From Flavobacterium hibisci (GTDB lineage: Bacteria > Bacteroidota > Bacteroidia > Flavobacteriales > Flavobacteriaceae), in the NCBI RefSeq assembly GCF_020026925.1, contig NZ_JAIQDW010000003.1, forward strand, positions 248,001-312,000: DNA of 64,000 nucleotides. The letters run 5' to 3'. Positions 1 through 7,591 of the stretch are shown piece by piece. Both the position numbers and the translations under genes were made by a program. Numbering within the stretch: the stretch's first letter is position 1; every line of letters starts with the position of its first letter. The notes below the pieces were generated by a model, which was given only the letters and a program-made list of their open reading frames with translations, did no database searches and was not told the origin of the DNA.

Positions 1-1059
1 TTACAGGAGTTGGCAAAATTTCACAGACAATATTTAAAAATTCCGATTGTTGCGTTAACTGGGAGCAATGGTAAAACAACAACAAAAGAACTAATAAATG
101 TTGTCTTGGCACAGAAATATAGAACTAAGGCAACTGTTGGGAACTTAAATAACCATATTGGTGTTCCGTTAACCTTATTGTCTTTTGGCATAGAAACCGA
201 AATTGGAATTGTAGAAATGGGTGCTAATCATAAAAAAGAGATTGAGTTTTTATGTTCAATAGCCCAGCCTGATTATGGCTATATTACAAATTTTGGTAAA
301 GCGCATTTAGAAGGTTTTGGAGGTGTCGAAGGCGTAATTGAAGGAAAAAGCGAGATGTATAAATACTTGCTTGAAAACGATAAATTGGCCTTTGTTAATT
401 TAGATGATGCTATTCAGATTGAAAAATCTAAAAAAATTAAATCTTTTACATTTGGATTAAATAATAGTCATGCTGATATTAATATTCGCTCAATAGAAGC
501 AAATCCGTTTGTTTTGATTCATTATGATGATTTTTTTGTAAAATCTAATTTGATCGGTCTTTATAATGCCAACAATATTAATGCGGCCGTTGCTATTGGA
601 AAACATTTCAAAGTTGAAAAAAATGATATTAAATCAGCAATTGAAAACTATACTCCAACCAATAATAGATCTCAGTTATTAAAAAAGGAATCATTTGAAA
701 TTATTCTGGATGCCTATAATGCTAACCCAAGCAGTATGGCTGTAGCAATAACTAATTTTTTACAATTAGGTAATCCTGATAAGGTGATGGTTTTGGGTGA
801 TATGTTTGAGCTTGGTAGTGAAAGTCATCAAGAACATAAAACTATTGTTGATTCTTTAGCAAAGCAGCAGAAATCTATTTGTTATTTGATTGGAAAGTCG
901 TTTTATGAAAATCGTATTTCTAAAGAAAATCTTCATTTTTTCGAAACCTTTGATAATTTTTCTGAATATTTAAAAATTAATAAACCCAAAGAATCAAGTA
1001 TTATCCTGATTAAGGGATCACGTGGTATGGCATTAGAAAGAACTTTAGAATTTCTATAA
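1..1059 (+). CDS. murF: UDP-N-acetylmuramoyl-tripeptide--D-alanyl-D-alanine ligase, 5'-truncated by window edge
   Basis: MurF adds D-Ala-D-Ala to the UDP-MurNAc-tripeptide in the cytoplasm, the last soluble step of peptidoglycan precursor synthesis. The frame is open from base 1, so the start lies upstream; about 350 of the usual 430 or so residues are visible. The Mur-ligase ATP loop GSNGKTTTKE is near the start of the visible part, followed by the EMGANH segment and, near the C-terminus, the LGDMFELG motif of MurF. The TTG at base 10 is not the true start because the ATP loop would then lie too close to the N-terminus. A weak hairpin follows the stop. Confidence 0.95.
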   Translation, partial: LQELAKFHRQYLKIPIVALTGSNGKTTTKELINVVLAQKYRTKATVGNLNNHIGVPLTLLSFGIETEIGIVEMGANHKKEIEFLCSIAQPDYGYITNFGKAHLEGFGGVEGVIEGKSEMYKYLLENDKLAFVNLDDAIQIEKSKKIKSFTFGLNNSHADINIRSIEANPFVLIHYDDFFVKSNLIGLYNANNINAAVAIGKHFKVEKNDIKSAIENYTPTNNRSQLLKKESFEIILDAYNANPSSMAVAITNFLQLGNPDKVMVLGDMFELGSESHQEHKTIVDSLAKQQKSICYLIGKSFYENRISKENLHFFETFDNFSEYLKINKPKESSIILIKGSRGMALERTLEFL

Positions 1060-1064
1060 TATTT

Positions 1065-1090
1065 GGTCTTTTAATGATTCTATTAAGACC
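1065..1090 (+). terminator. Probable weak terminator after murF
   Basis: An imperfect stem (GGTCTT...AAGACC with flanking AAT/ATT pairs and a small bulge) lies 6 bases after the murF stop and is followed by TTTAATTT. The stem is AT-rich, so termination is probably partial and the next gene may be partly co-transcribed. Confidence 0.4.
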
Positions 1091-1115
1091 TTTAATTTGA
1101 ATTTAAACTAAAATT

Positions 1116-1436
1116 ATGGTCTTAATTGAAACATTTAGAAAATTAGCTTTGTCTCTTCATGATGTTGCAGAAGAACCTCATTTTGAAAAAACATCTTTTC
1201 GGATAAACAAGAAAATATTTGCAACTTTTGATGAAAAGAACAATACGGCTGTTTTAAAATTAAATGAAATTGATCAATCCGTTTTTTGTGCATCAAGTGA
1301 AATGATTTTTTATCCAGTTCCGAATAAATGGGGAAAACAAGGATGGACAATTGTAGAACTTTCAAAGGTAAGGCATGAAATGTTTGAAGATGCTTTAATA
1401 CGTTCGTATGAAAATGTCGCTTCAAAAAAGAAATAA
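1116..1436 (+). CDS. MmcQ/YjbR family protein
   Basis: A 106-residue protein of the MmcQ/YjbR (CyaY-like DNA-binding fold) family. Recognisable features are an N-terminal segment with LHDVAEEPHFEKTSFRINKKIFATF, given here only as landmarks H15, E18 and F22, and the late KWGKQGWTIVEL stretch followed by a short helix ending in basic residues. The molecular role of the family is not settled; it is often annotated as DNA-binding on structural grounds. It follows murF after 56 bases and ends 4 bases before the convergent alkB stop, so the two genes are tail to tail with no room for a separate terminator. Confidence 0.75.
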   Translation: MVLIETFRKLALSLHDVAEEPHFEKTSFRINKKIFATFDEKNNTAVLKLNEIDQSVFCASSEMIFYPVPNKWGKQGWTIVELSKVRHEMFEDALIRSYENVASKKK

Positions 1437-1440
1437 CAAT

Positions 1441-2049
1441 CTATCTTATAATAGTTCTAAAAGTCAAATTTACCCGGGGTTTATGTGTAGTTTTTGTTGG
1501 GGGCAGACGATGCAGCCAATGCGTTTGCGTTTCATCTTTCATAACCAATAAACTTCCGTGTTCCAGAATTAAAGAAACGGTTTCCTTGGATTCTTTATGT
1601 TTGAAGGCAAATTTACGTTCAGCGCCAAAACTTACGGATGCAATTGCTCCATTTCTCTTCAAATCTTTTTCGGCGTCGCTGTGCCACGCCATTCCTTCTT
1701 CGCCTGAATGATATAAATTCAGCAGGCAAGAATTAAATTTTTCACCTGTTTTTTCTTCAATTATCTTCTTTAACTCTAAAAGTTCAGGAGTCCAAGGCAA
1801 TGCTTTTTTGGTTGTATTCGAATAGGTATATTCAAATTCCTGATCTCCGTACCAAGCTACTTTTCGCTTAGTTAGAATTAATTTACCAAAGATTATGGCT
1901 TCGTCATTTTTCCATTCGATTGTATTTAGTAAAATATCGCGGTAGAAATCAGCCCTATCTCTAGAGAATAATTTTCCGTAATAATTCACAGTTCCATCTT
2001 TTGGAAGTAAGTTTGTTGTTTCGTCTATTTGAGGGTTAAATAAGTCCAT
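1441..2049 (-). CDS. alkB: AlkB-like 2-oxoglutarate/Fe(II) DNA/RNA dealkylase
   Basis: The 202-residue protein is an AlkB-family oxidative demethylase, which removes alkyl groups such as 1-methyladenine and 3-methylcytosine from nucleic acid. Visible motifs are the H123-x-D125 iron pair, the third iron ligand H180 in WLHRLP, and the 2-oxoglutarate-binding arginines in R192-VNLTF-R198. The NLYHSGEEGM stretch before the HxD pair is typical of AlkBH2/3-like enzymes. Its start overlaps the end of the preceding Ada zinc-domain gene by 14 bases, which implies translational coupling. It is part of a cluster of alkylation-repair genes running to base 4095. Confidence 0.92.
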   Translation of the reverse strand: MDLFNPQIDETTNLLPKDGTVNYYGKLFSRDRADFYRDILLNTIEWKNDEAIIFGKLILTKRKVAWYGDQEFEYTYSNTTKKALPWTPELLELKKIIEEKTGEKFNSCLLNLYHSGEEGMAWHSDAEKDLKRNGAIASVSFGAERKFAFKHKESKETVSLILEHGSLLVMKDETQTHWLHRLPPTKTTHKPRVNLTFRTIIR

Positions 2050-2281
2050 TTTTCCATTTTTGATATTCCAATTTCATACAATGTCCGCAAGGTCTGAAGC
2101 CATTTTTTCTCGCTTCATTTTCAGATAAAAAGAAAACCCGATTTTCACGTTTCATCCTTTTTCCCGAAGAACATTTCAATGTTCCGTAGATTTTTAATTT
2201 TTGGTTCCCACCGAAACAAATTTCGCCTTTTTTAAATTTATTCCGAAGATCAGTATCTGAAATTTTGTTATGTTGAAGCAT
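2036..2281 (-). CDS. Stand-alone Ada-type zinc-binding domain protein
   Basis: An 81-residue protein that matches only the N-terminal methyl-phosphotriester/zinc domain of E. coli Ada. It keeps the C-terminal pair in GFRPCGHC (Ada Cys69/Cys72) and one cysteine in GTLKCSSGK at the position of the methyl-accepting Cys38, but the Cys42 position is Lys. A further cysteine in GEICFGG might supply the missing ligand; that is inference. The ATG at 2281 is preferred over a start at 2323 because the upstream part falls in a repeat-rich leader with no domain similarity. It overlaps alkB by 14 bases. Confidence 0.75.
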   Translation of the reverse strand: MLQHNKISDTDLRNKFKKGEICFGGNQKLKIYGTLKCSSGKRMKRENRVFFLSENEARKNGFRPCGHCMKLEYQKWKNGLI

Positions 2282-2300
2282 ATTGATTAAAAATAAATTT

Positions 2301-2410
2301 CTCGCAAAGTCGCAAAAACGCAAAGTTTTTGTTTCGATTTAAGATATAAAGAGTTTAAAACTTAAAGCATAAAGTTTAGTTGTTTTTTTGCGACTTCGCG
2401 ACTTTGCGAG
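2301..2410. repeat. CTCGCA-bounded intergenic hairpin repeat, copy 1
   Basis: The left arm CTCGCAAAGTCGCA (2301-2314) is matched 13 of 14 by the right arm ending in GACTTTGCGAG (2397-2410). Between them are shorter copies of the CGCAAAG unit and a TTTAAAACTTAAA stretch. A second element with the same arms is at 4210-4273. Confidence 0.8.
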
Positions 2411-2418
2411 ATATAAAA

Positions 2419-3132
2419 TTATGAAAGAGCATCGTGAAAAATAATCCCCAATGTATATCTTTCGCCAGAATGAACTTCGCTTACACCATGTTTCATGTTT
2501 ACACGATAATACCCTTTTGTTCCTTTTACAGGTTTGAAATTGGTTGTAAAAACCAGAATATCTCCTTTTTTAGGTTTTAAAACAATAGCCTTCGATTGTG
2601 CTCTTGGCGTTTGTTGCGTCAAGACAAATTCGCCTCCAGTAAAATCTTCATCAGGTTCATTTAGAAAAAGCACAATCTGAATTGGAAAATAAACATCTCC
2701 ATATAAATCCTGATGCAAAGTATTGAATCCGCCTTTGCCATATTTTAAAATTAAAATAGTTGCTTTGAGCTGATTGTTGTCATGACATTGCTGTAATAAT
2801 TCAGCATGTGTTTTTGGAAAAACAGTATCTATATTCAAAGCTTTCATCCAGGAATTGGCAATTGGAACAAGTTTCGGATAAATTGAAGAGCGGAGATTCT
2901 GAATTAAATCAGGCAATGGATAATTGAAATATTTATATTCGCCCAGACCAAATCGATGACGTTCCATTACAACTGTTTTTCGATATAAATTTGGATTGTC
3001 ATAATCGAATTTTAAGTGTTCACATTGTTTATAATTAAGCACATTTGGAATCATGGCAAAACCATTTTGATGCATAGATTCGGTAATGCTTTCCCAATTT
3101 TGAGAAGCAATTTTTGATTGTATATTTTGCAT
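2419..3132 (-). CDS. 2OG-Fe(II) oxygenase, PF09859 (damaged-DNA oxygenase) family
   Basis: The 237-residue protein belongs to the 2-oxoglutarate/iron dioxygenases that Pfam groups as PF09859, described as oxygenases acting on damaged DNA. The iron site is H140-x-D142 (in TLHQDLYGD) with H215 in MKHGVSEV, and R225 is the probable 2-oxoglutarate ligand. The ILKYGKGGFN segment just before the HxD pair is typical of the fold. It lies between the Ada zinc-domain/alkB pair and the Ada methyltransferase, all on one strand, so a role in alkylation repair follows from both family and context; its exact substrate is not established. Confidence 0.82.
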   Translation of the reverse strand: MQNIQSKIASQNWESITESMHQNGFAMIPNVLNYKQCEHLKFDYDNPNLYRKTVVMERHRFGLGEYKYFNYPLPDLIQNLRSSIYPKLVPIANSWMKALNIDTVFPKTHAELLQQCHDNNQLKATILILKYGKGGFNTLHQDLYGDVYFPIQIVLFLNEPDEDFTGGEFVLTQQTPRAQSKAIVLKPKKGDILVFTTNFKPVKGTKGYYRVNMKHGVSEVHSGERYTLGIIFHDALS

Positions 3133-3151
3133 AAGAATTTTAGATTGAGAT

Positions 3152-3245
3152 TTTTTTTCGCCACGAATTACACGAATTGCACTAATTTTTCGTCTGATTA
3201 ATAAAATTAATTCGTGTTCATTTGTGTCATTCGTGGCGGAAAAAA
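3152..3245. repeat. CACGAAT-type intergenic hairpin repeat
   Basis: Outer arms of 17 bases (3152-3168 and 3229-3245) pair with one mismatch: a T-run then CGCCACGAAT on the left and ATTCGTGGCG then an A-run on the right. An inner pair of CACGAATT and AATTCGTG copies lies inside. The element ends one base before the stop codon of the ada-like gene. Confidence 0.8.
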
Positions 3246-3246
3246 C

Positions 3247-4095
3247 TTAAAGATTTATTTGTGCACCTTCCCAGCCTATAATGGCTGTTTTTCGGGTATT
3301 TCCCCACATGTAACCGCCAAATGTTCCTGAAGATTGAATAATACGGTGACATGGAATTAAAAATGCAACTGGATTACTTCCAATGGCAGTTCCAACGGCA
3401 CGCGATGCGTTTGGTTTCTGAATTTGGTTCGCAATAGCACCATAAGTAGACAATTGTCCCATTGGAATTTTCAGTAAAGCTTCCCAAACTTTCAATTGAA
3501 AATCGGTTCCTTTTAAATGCAGTTTGATTTCGGATAATTTACTCCAGTCGTTTTGGAAAATAAATAAGGCATTTTGTTGTGCTAAATCAAGTTTTTTTGA
3601 AAATTGAGCATTCGTGAATTTGTCTTTCAACGCTACAAACCCGTTCGTTTCATCTTCAGCGAAAGCCATAAAACAAACGCCTTTTTGAGTTGAAGCCACC
3701 ATAATATTCCCAAATGGACTTTCGGCAAAACTGTAATTGATTTCCAGATTTTTTCCTCCGTTTTTATATTCGGCTGGAGTCATTCCTTCGATATTTACAA
3801 ATAAATCATGTAAACGGCTTGTGCCTGATAATCCGGTTTCAAAAGCAGTTTCAGAAATACTGGCCTGATTTTCTTTCAGTAACTTTTTGGCATGTTCGAT
3901 GCTTGTATATTGTAAAAACTTTTTCGGACTTGTGCCTGCCCATTCACTAAAAAGCCGTTGAAAGTGAAAAGGACTCAAATGTACTTTTTCCGCGACTTCA
4001 TCTAGATTGGGCTGATCTTTAAAATTAGCTTTGATATAATCTATAGCTTCGGCGATACGATTATAATTGATGGTTTCTTGTGTGTTCATCTTCAT
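3247..4095 (-). CDS. ada: Ada-like AraC regulator fused to methylated-DNA--protein-cysteine methyltransferase
   Basis: A 282-residue protein with an AraC-type double helix-turn-helix (about residues 10-112, including LDEVAEKVHLSPFHFQRLF) followed by an O6-alkylguanine transferase domain whose acceptor motif PCHR is at 248-251 (C249). It takes the alkyl group from O6-methylguanine onto itself. The layout equals E. coli Ada without the N-terminal zinc domain; such a domain is encoded separately at 2281-2036. It lies head of a same-strand series of repair genes, suggesting that it regulates them, but how it would sense damage without an attached phosphotriester domain is unknown. Confidence 0.9.
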   Translation of the reverse strand: MKMNTQETINYNRIAEAIDYIKANFKDQPNLDEVAEKVHLSPFHFQRLFSEWAGTSPKKFLQYTSIEHAKKLLKENQASISETAFETGLSGTSRLHDLFVNIEGMTPAEYKNGGKNLEINYSFAESPFGNIMVASTQKGVCFMAFAEDETNGFVALKDKFTNAQFSKKLDLAQQNALFIFQNDWSKLSEIKLHLKGTDFQLKVWEALLKIPMGQLSTYGAIANQIQKPNASRAVGTAIGSNPVAFLIPCHRIIQSSGTFGGYMWGNTRKTAIIGWEGAQINL

Positions 4096-4209
4096 TCAAT
4101 TTTATAATACAAATATCGATTGGTCTTAGAAGTTATAAAATCCGAAACTTGCTTTGTTTCTTTTAACAAAGGCGCTAAGATTTACACAAAGTTTGCAAGT
4201 GTTTTTTTG

Positions 4210-4273
4210 CTCGCAAAGTCGCAAAGTTTAGTAAAACTTAAAAAATAACTTTGGGTCTCTGCGACTTTGCGAG
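4210..4273. repeat. CTCGCA-bounded intergenic hairpin repeat, copy 2
   Basis: Perfect 14-base arms CTCGCAAAGTCGCA (4210-4223) and TGCGACTTTGCGAG (4260-4273) enclose a second small palindrome (AAGTTTAGTAAAACTT), so the whole 64 bases can fold as one long hairpin. It lies in the 240-base gap upstream of ada. Confidence 0.85.
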
Positions 4274-4335
4274 ATTATTAGAAAATTCTTCAGAGTTTAC
4301 TTTGTTTACAAAGGTAACTTTATAGCAGAAATAAA

Positions 4336-5415
4336 TTATTTAAAATTGTCTTTTGCAGTAGAAACACTGATCAATTTATAACCGTTTTCGGTTCTTAAAA
4401 ATTCAAAATGATCTTGTTTGAAATCGGCTTTATTTTTTGGATTGATTATAATGCTCTTTACAGGATAAAGCCAATCTTTTGATTCATGACAATTATTAAA
4501 ATAAATTTCATATTCACTCGATTCAAAAATAAATTGATTTAATCCGTTAGTAGATACAAAATAATCGGTTTTTGGATTTTTAAGTTCTTGTAATTTTAAT
4601 TTTAAATAAGTAAAATTCTGATTGATAAACTTAGTTTTCGGTTCGCTGATCCAGCCATCATGTTCTTTCCAATACGTAATTTTATCAAAAGAATGTTTTT
4701 CTAAATTGGCTTTCGATAAATCAGAAAGCAAAGTGTTTTTTAGCCAATATTTAAATTCTTTCTCATAATTAATAAACGAATAATATAAGCCATCAACCCC
4801 CAGAAAACTATCTCTTGTTTCATCCTTACTAGGTTCTTTTGATTTTTCTACAGAATAGAAATTTAAATTTTCATTGTAAGTAAAATCTTGAACAAGAATT
4901 TTGTTGTTGATATCGATTAGAAATTCTTTTCCGCCTTTCCAGAAGAAATGTTCACCGTCTTGTTCTTTAACAGCATCTTTTAAAGCAATGATCATTCCAT
5001 TCCTGATTTTCGTCAGATTGCTATAATCAGCAGGAATTACAATTTTTCCTTCGCCATCGAGTATCCCCATTTTGTCGGTTTTGGGGTCTCTAAAACGGAT
5101 AAAACCTTCATTTTCGCAATCTGGACTATTGTCAAATACATATAAACTGTCGCGACCAACTATTTTCCCGGTTTTGGTTAAATAATAACTTTTCCAACCG
5201 TTGTTAAATTCCTCGGTAACAGCAATTATGTTTTCAAATTTACGGGCAGTTGTAAAACCTGTAAATTTTGGTTCTATTTTGATTAGTCCATTTTTGTCTT
5301 TAAAACCAATAAGGGTTGTGTCTTTATTTGTAAAAGAAGTCCAGATATTACTATTTTGGGAATATGAAGACGAATATAGAATAATGAATGTTAGAAGGAT
5401 AATAGTCTTTTTCAT
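4336..5415 (-). CDS. Secreted WG-repeat protein of unknown function
   Basis: A 359-residue protein with a classic signal peptide (MKKTIILLTFIILYSSSYSQ), so it is exported. WG-type repeats are visible early (GFKDKNGLIKIEPKFTGF; later DKMGILDGEGKIVIPADYSN), where strands of the form 'x-G-x-I-x-I-P-x-x-F/Y' recur. The C-terminal half (from about residue 215) has no repeats and no family that I recognise. WG repeats are usually taken as a binding scaffold; no ligand can be named. The gene starts 10 bases after the stop of the small Cys-rich protein upstream and is probably co-transcribed with it. Confidence 0.7.
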   Translation of the reverse strand: MKKTIILLTFIILYSSSYSQNSNIWTSFTNKDTTLIGFKDKNGLIKIEPKFTGFTTARKFENIIAVTEEFNNGWKSYYLTKTGKIVGRDSLYVFDNSPDCENEGFIRFRDPKTDKMGILDGEGKIVIPADYSNLTKIRNGMIIALKDAVKEQDGEHFFWKGGKEFLIDINNKILVQDFTYNENLNFYSVEKSKEPSKDETRDSFLGVDGLYYSFINYEKEFKYWLKNTLLSDLSKANLEKHSFDKITYWKEHDGWISEPKTKFINQNFTYLKLKLQELKNPKTDYFVSTNGLNQFIFESSEYEIYFNNCHESKDWLYPVKSIIINPKNKADFKQDHFEFLRTENGYKLISVSTAKDNFK

Positions 5416-5425
5416 GAAAATATTT

Positions 5426-5710
5426 TTATCTGAGATGAATCTTTAATTCATTGCTTTTTGCTTCATCAAAACAATCGGAACAAAGCATTTTAAAGTCGGC
5501 CAGGGTTTGAAATGCATCTGTCCATTCCTCGCCATTATCGAGAAGATATTGTTCGCATGAAGTACACCAGGCAATTTGAGGAAGGTCTCCTTCAGCTTCT
5601 GAATAATAGAAACCTACTTTTTCTCTTCCGTCTATTGCCATTGCAATATGAATACAAGTGAAAGAAATTTCTTTTGTTCCATGCAGATCACATATAATAT
5701 TTTCGATCAT
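5426..5710 (-). CDS. Small Cys-rich protein, probable zinc-binding, unknown function
   Basis: A 94-residue protein without signal peptide. Six cysteines are visible: C8 (ICDLHG), C19 (FTCIH), the pair CTSC near residue 50 and the pair CSDC near residue 78. The two CxxC knuckles suggest that it binds one zinc. I recognise no named family. It precedes the WG-repeat gene by 10 bases, so the two are probably made together. Confidence 0.6.
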   Translation of the reverse strand: MIENIICDLHGTKEISFTCIHIAMAIDGREKVGFYYSEAEGDLPQIAWCTSCEQYLLDNGEEWTDAFQTLADFKMLCSDCFDEAKSNELKIHLR

Positions 5711-5800
5711 TATTTTAAGTTTAGAAGCTTTAAGTTCAAATTTAAAGTTATAAAATAAAAAACCTGTAAATGTCTTGTTAAAATTATATCATTCTGGTAT

Positions 5801-5860
5801 TACGTGAGCGTGAGGGATAGGAGCAGGCTACCGAAGTAGCGCGGATAGCCCGACAGTATT
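5801..5860 (-). repeat. Palindromic intergenic element downstream of ahcY
   Basis: Read on the minus strand the element runs CGGGCTATCCGC, then a hairpin GCTAC-TTCG-GTAGC (5827-5840), then GCTCCTATCCCTCACGC. This frame (CTrTCCGC, stem-loop, GCTCCyATC) is shared with the element at 7436-7508 on the opposite strand. It lies beyond the ahcY terminator in the 275-base gap that holds no gene. It resembles dispersed intergenic elements that I recall from other Bacteroidota genomes, which I cannot verify here. Confidence 0.6.
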
Positions 5861-5929
5861 TAAGAAAAGGCCTCATGAGCGCAAAGTATATTTGGGACTT
5901 TTTTTAAATGGTGGCACGCCCCAATAAAA

Positions 5930-5953
5930 AACCCTCACATTACTGTAAGGGTT
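5930..5953 (-). terminator. Intrinsic terminator of ahcY
   Basis: On the minus strand AACCCTTACA and TGTGAGGGTT form a 10-bp stem with one G-U pair and a short loop, directly followed by a run of six T. It lies about 33 bases after the ahcY stop. Confidence 0.8.
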
Positions 5954-5985
5954 CTATCTTAATTCTTAGTACTAAAAACGTAATA

Positions 5986-7302
5986 CTAATATCTGTAGTA
6001 TTCTGGTTTAAATGGTCCCTGAACTTCAACACCAATATAAGCAGCCTGATCTTCACGTAAAGTTTCCAATTCAACGCCTAATTTAGCTAAGTGCAAAGCA
6101 GCCACTTTTTCATCTAAATGTTTTGGTAACATGTAAACTTCGTTTTTGTAAGCTGCACTGTTATTCCATAATTCGATTTGAGCCAAAGTCTGGTTGGTGA
6201 ATGAGTTACTCATTACAAAACTTGGGTGACCTGTAGCACAACCAAGGTTAACTAAACGACCTTCGGCCAAAATGATGATATCTTTTCCGTTGATAGTATA
6301 TTTGTCAACCTGAGGTTTGATTTCGATTTTAGAAGCACCGTGGTTTTTGTTTAACCAGGCCATATCAATTTCGTTATCAAAGTGTCCGATGTTACAAACA
6401 ACAGTTTTGTCTTTCATTTTTTCGAAGTGGCTTCCCACAACGATATCTTTGTTTCCTGTAGTTGTAATGATGATATCCGCATTAGCAATTACAGTATCTA
6501 ATTTTTTAACTTCATAACCGTCCATTGCAGCTTGTAAAGCACAAATTGGATCGATTTCTGTAACTGTTACGATAGAACCAGCACCTCTGAAAGAAGCTGC
6601 AGTTCCTTTTCCTACGTCTCCGTATCCGCAAACAATAACTCTTTTTCCAGCCAACATTAAGTCAGTTGCACGACGAATCGCATCTACTGCAGACTCTCTA
6701 CATCCGTATTTGTTGTCAAATTTAGATTTAGTAACAGAGTCGTTGATGTTGATTGCAGGCATTGGAAGAGTTCCCGCTTTTACTCTTTCGTAAAGTCTGT
6801 GTACACCAGTTGTAGTTTCTTCAGAAAGACCTTTAATTCCTGGAACTAATTCCGGGTAACGATCGATAACCATGTTAGTTAAATCTCCTCCGTCATCTAA
6901 GATCATGTTCAATGGTTTTCTGTCTTCACCAAAGAATAAAGTCTGCTCAATACACCAGTCAAATTCTTCTTCATTTAAACCTTTCCAGGCATAAACTGAT
7001 ATTCCGGCAGCAGCAATTGCAGCAGCAGCCTGATCCTGAGTTGAGAAAATGTTACAGGAAGACCAGGTAACTTCTGCACCAAGAGCGATTAAAGTTTCGA
7101 TTAATACAGCGGTCTGAATTGTCATGTGTAAACATCCTGCGATACGAGCTCCTTTAAGAGGCTGCTCATCTTTATATTCAGCACGAAGTGCCATTAAACC
7201 TGGCATTTCAGCTTCAGCTAGCTCAATTTCTTTTCTTCCCCAGGCAGCCAGAGAAATGTCTTTTACTTTGAAAGCCACATATGGCGTAGTTGTAGTACTC
7301 AT
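5986..7302 (-). CDS. ahcY: Adenosylhomocysteinase (S-adenosylhomocysteine hydrolase)
   Basis: A 438-residue cytoplasmic enzyme that splits S-adenosylhomocysteine into adenosine and homocysteine, relieving product inhibition of SAM-dependent methyltransferases. The NAD-binding glycine loop CGYGDVGKG is near residues 223-231, the substrate segment [13 protein letters not shown] near 185-197, and the protein ends in the conserved FKPEYYRY. Length is normal for the family. It has its own promoter and terminator and is flanked by two related palindromic elements. Confidence 0.97.
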   Translation of the reverse strand: MSTTTTPYVAFKVKDISLAAWGRKEIELAEAEMPGLMALRAEYKDEQPLKGARIAGCLHMTIQTAVLIETLIALGAEVTWSSCNIFSTQDQAAAAIAAAGISVYAWKGLNEEEFDWCIEQTLFFGEDRKPLNMILDDGGDLTNMVIDRYPELVPGIKGLSEETTTGVHRLYERVKAGTLPMPAININDSVTKSKFDNKYGCRESAVDAIRRATDLMLAGKRVIVCGYGDVGKGTAASFRGAGSIVTVTEIDPICALQAAMDGYEVKKLDTVIANADIIITTTGNKDIVVGSHFEKMKDKTVVCNIGHFDNEIDMAWLNKNHGASKIEIKPQVDKYTINGKDIIILAEGRLVNLGCATGHPSFVMSNSFTNQTLAQIELWNNSAAYKNEVYMLPKHLDEKVAALHLAKLGVELETLREDQAAYIGVEVQGPFKPEYYRY

Positions 7303-7334
7303 TTATAGTATATTTGTATATGTATAATTTTTTG

Positions 7335-7342
7335 CAAATTTA
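7335..7342 (-). promoter_or_regulatory. Promoter -7 element of ahcY
   Basis: TAAATTTG on the minus strand fits the Bacteroidota TAnnTTTG box and lies 32 bases upstream of the ahcY start. No clear TTTG -33 element is seen at the usual spacing. Confidence 0.5.
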
Positions 7343-7435
7343 CATAATAGCTTTTGAATTTTGCTACTTTCTATCAGATTTATGAAATGTTTAATTTATT
7401 AATCTTTAGAATGTTAGAAATAATGGCTTTTAGAA

Positions 7436-7508
7436 GCTAATCCTGCTGTCCGCTGTATCTTTTATGGTGAACCCCACCATAAAAGGATGCCGCTCCCATC
7501 AGGGCTAG
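7436..7508 (+). repeat. Palindromic intergenic element upstream of ahcY
   Basis: A perfect 11-bp stem CTTTTATGGTG/CACCATAAAAG (7459-7469 and 7475-7485) is framed by CTGTCCGC on the left and GCCGCTCCCATC on the right; outer bases (CTAATCCTG/CAGGGCTAG) also partly pair. This gives a hairpin of about 70 bases in the 289-base gap between ahcY and the phosphopantetheinyl transferase gene. It shares its frame with the element at 5801-5860. Confidence 0.75.
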
Positions 7509-7591
7509 AATACCAGACATTTAATTTCAGAGGTAATTTTCAAACAGAAGTAATTTATAATTCACCATTTATAATTCATAATTAAAAAAGA

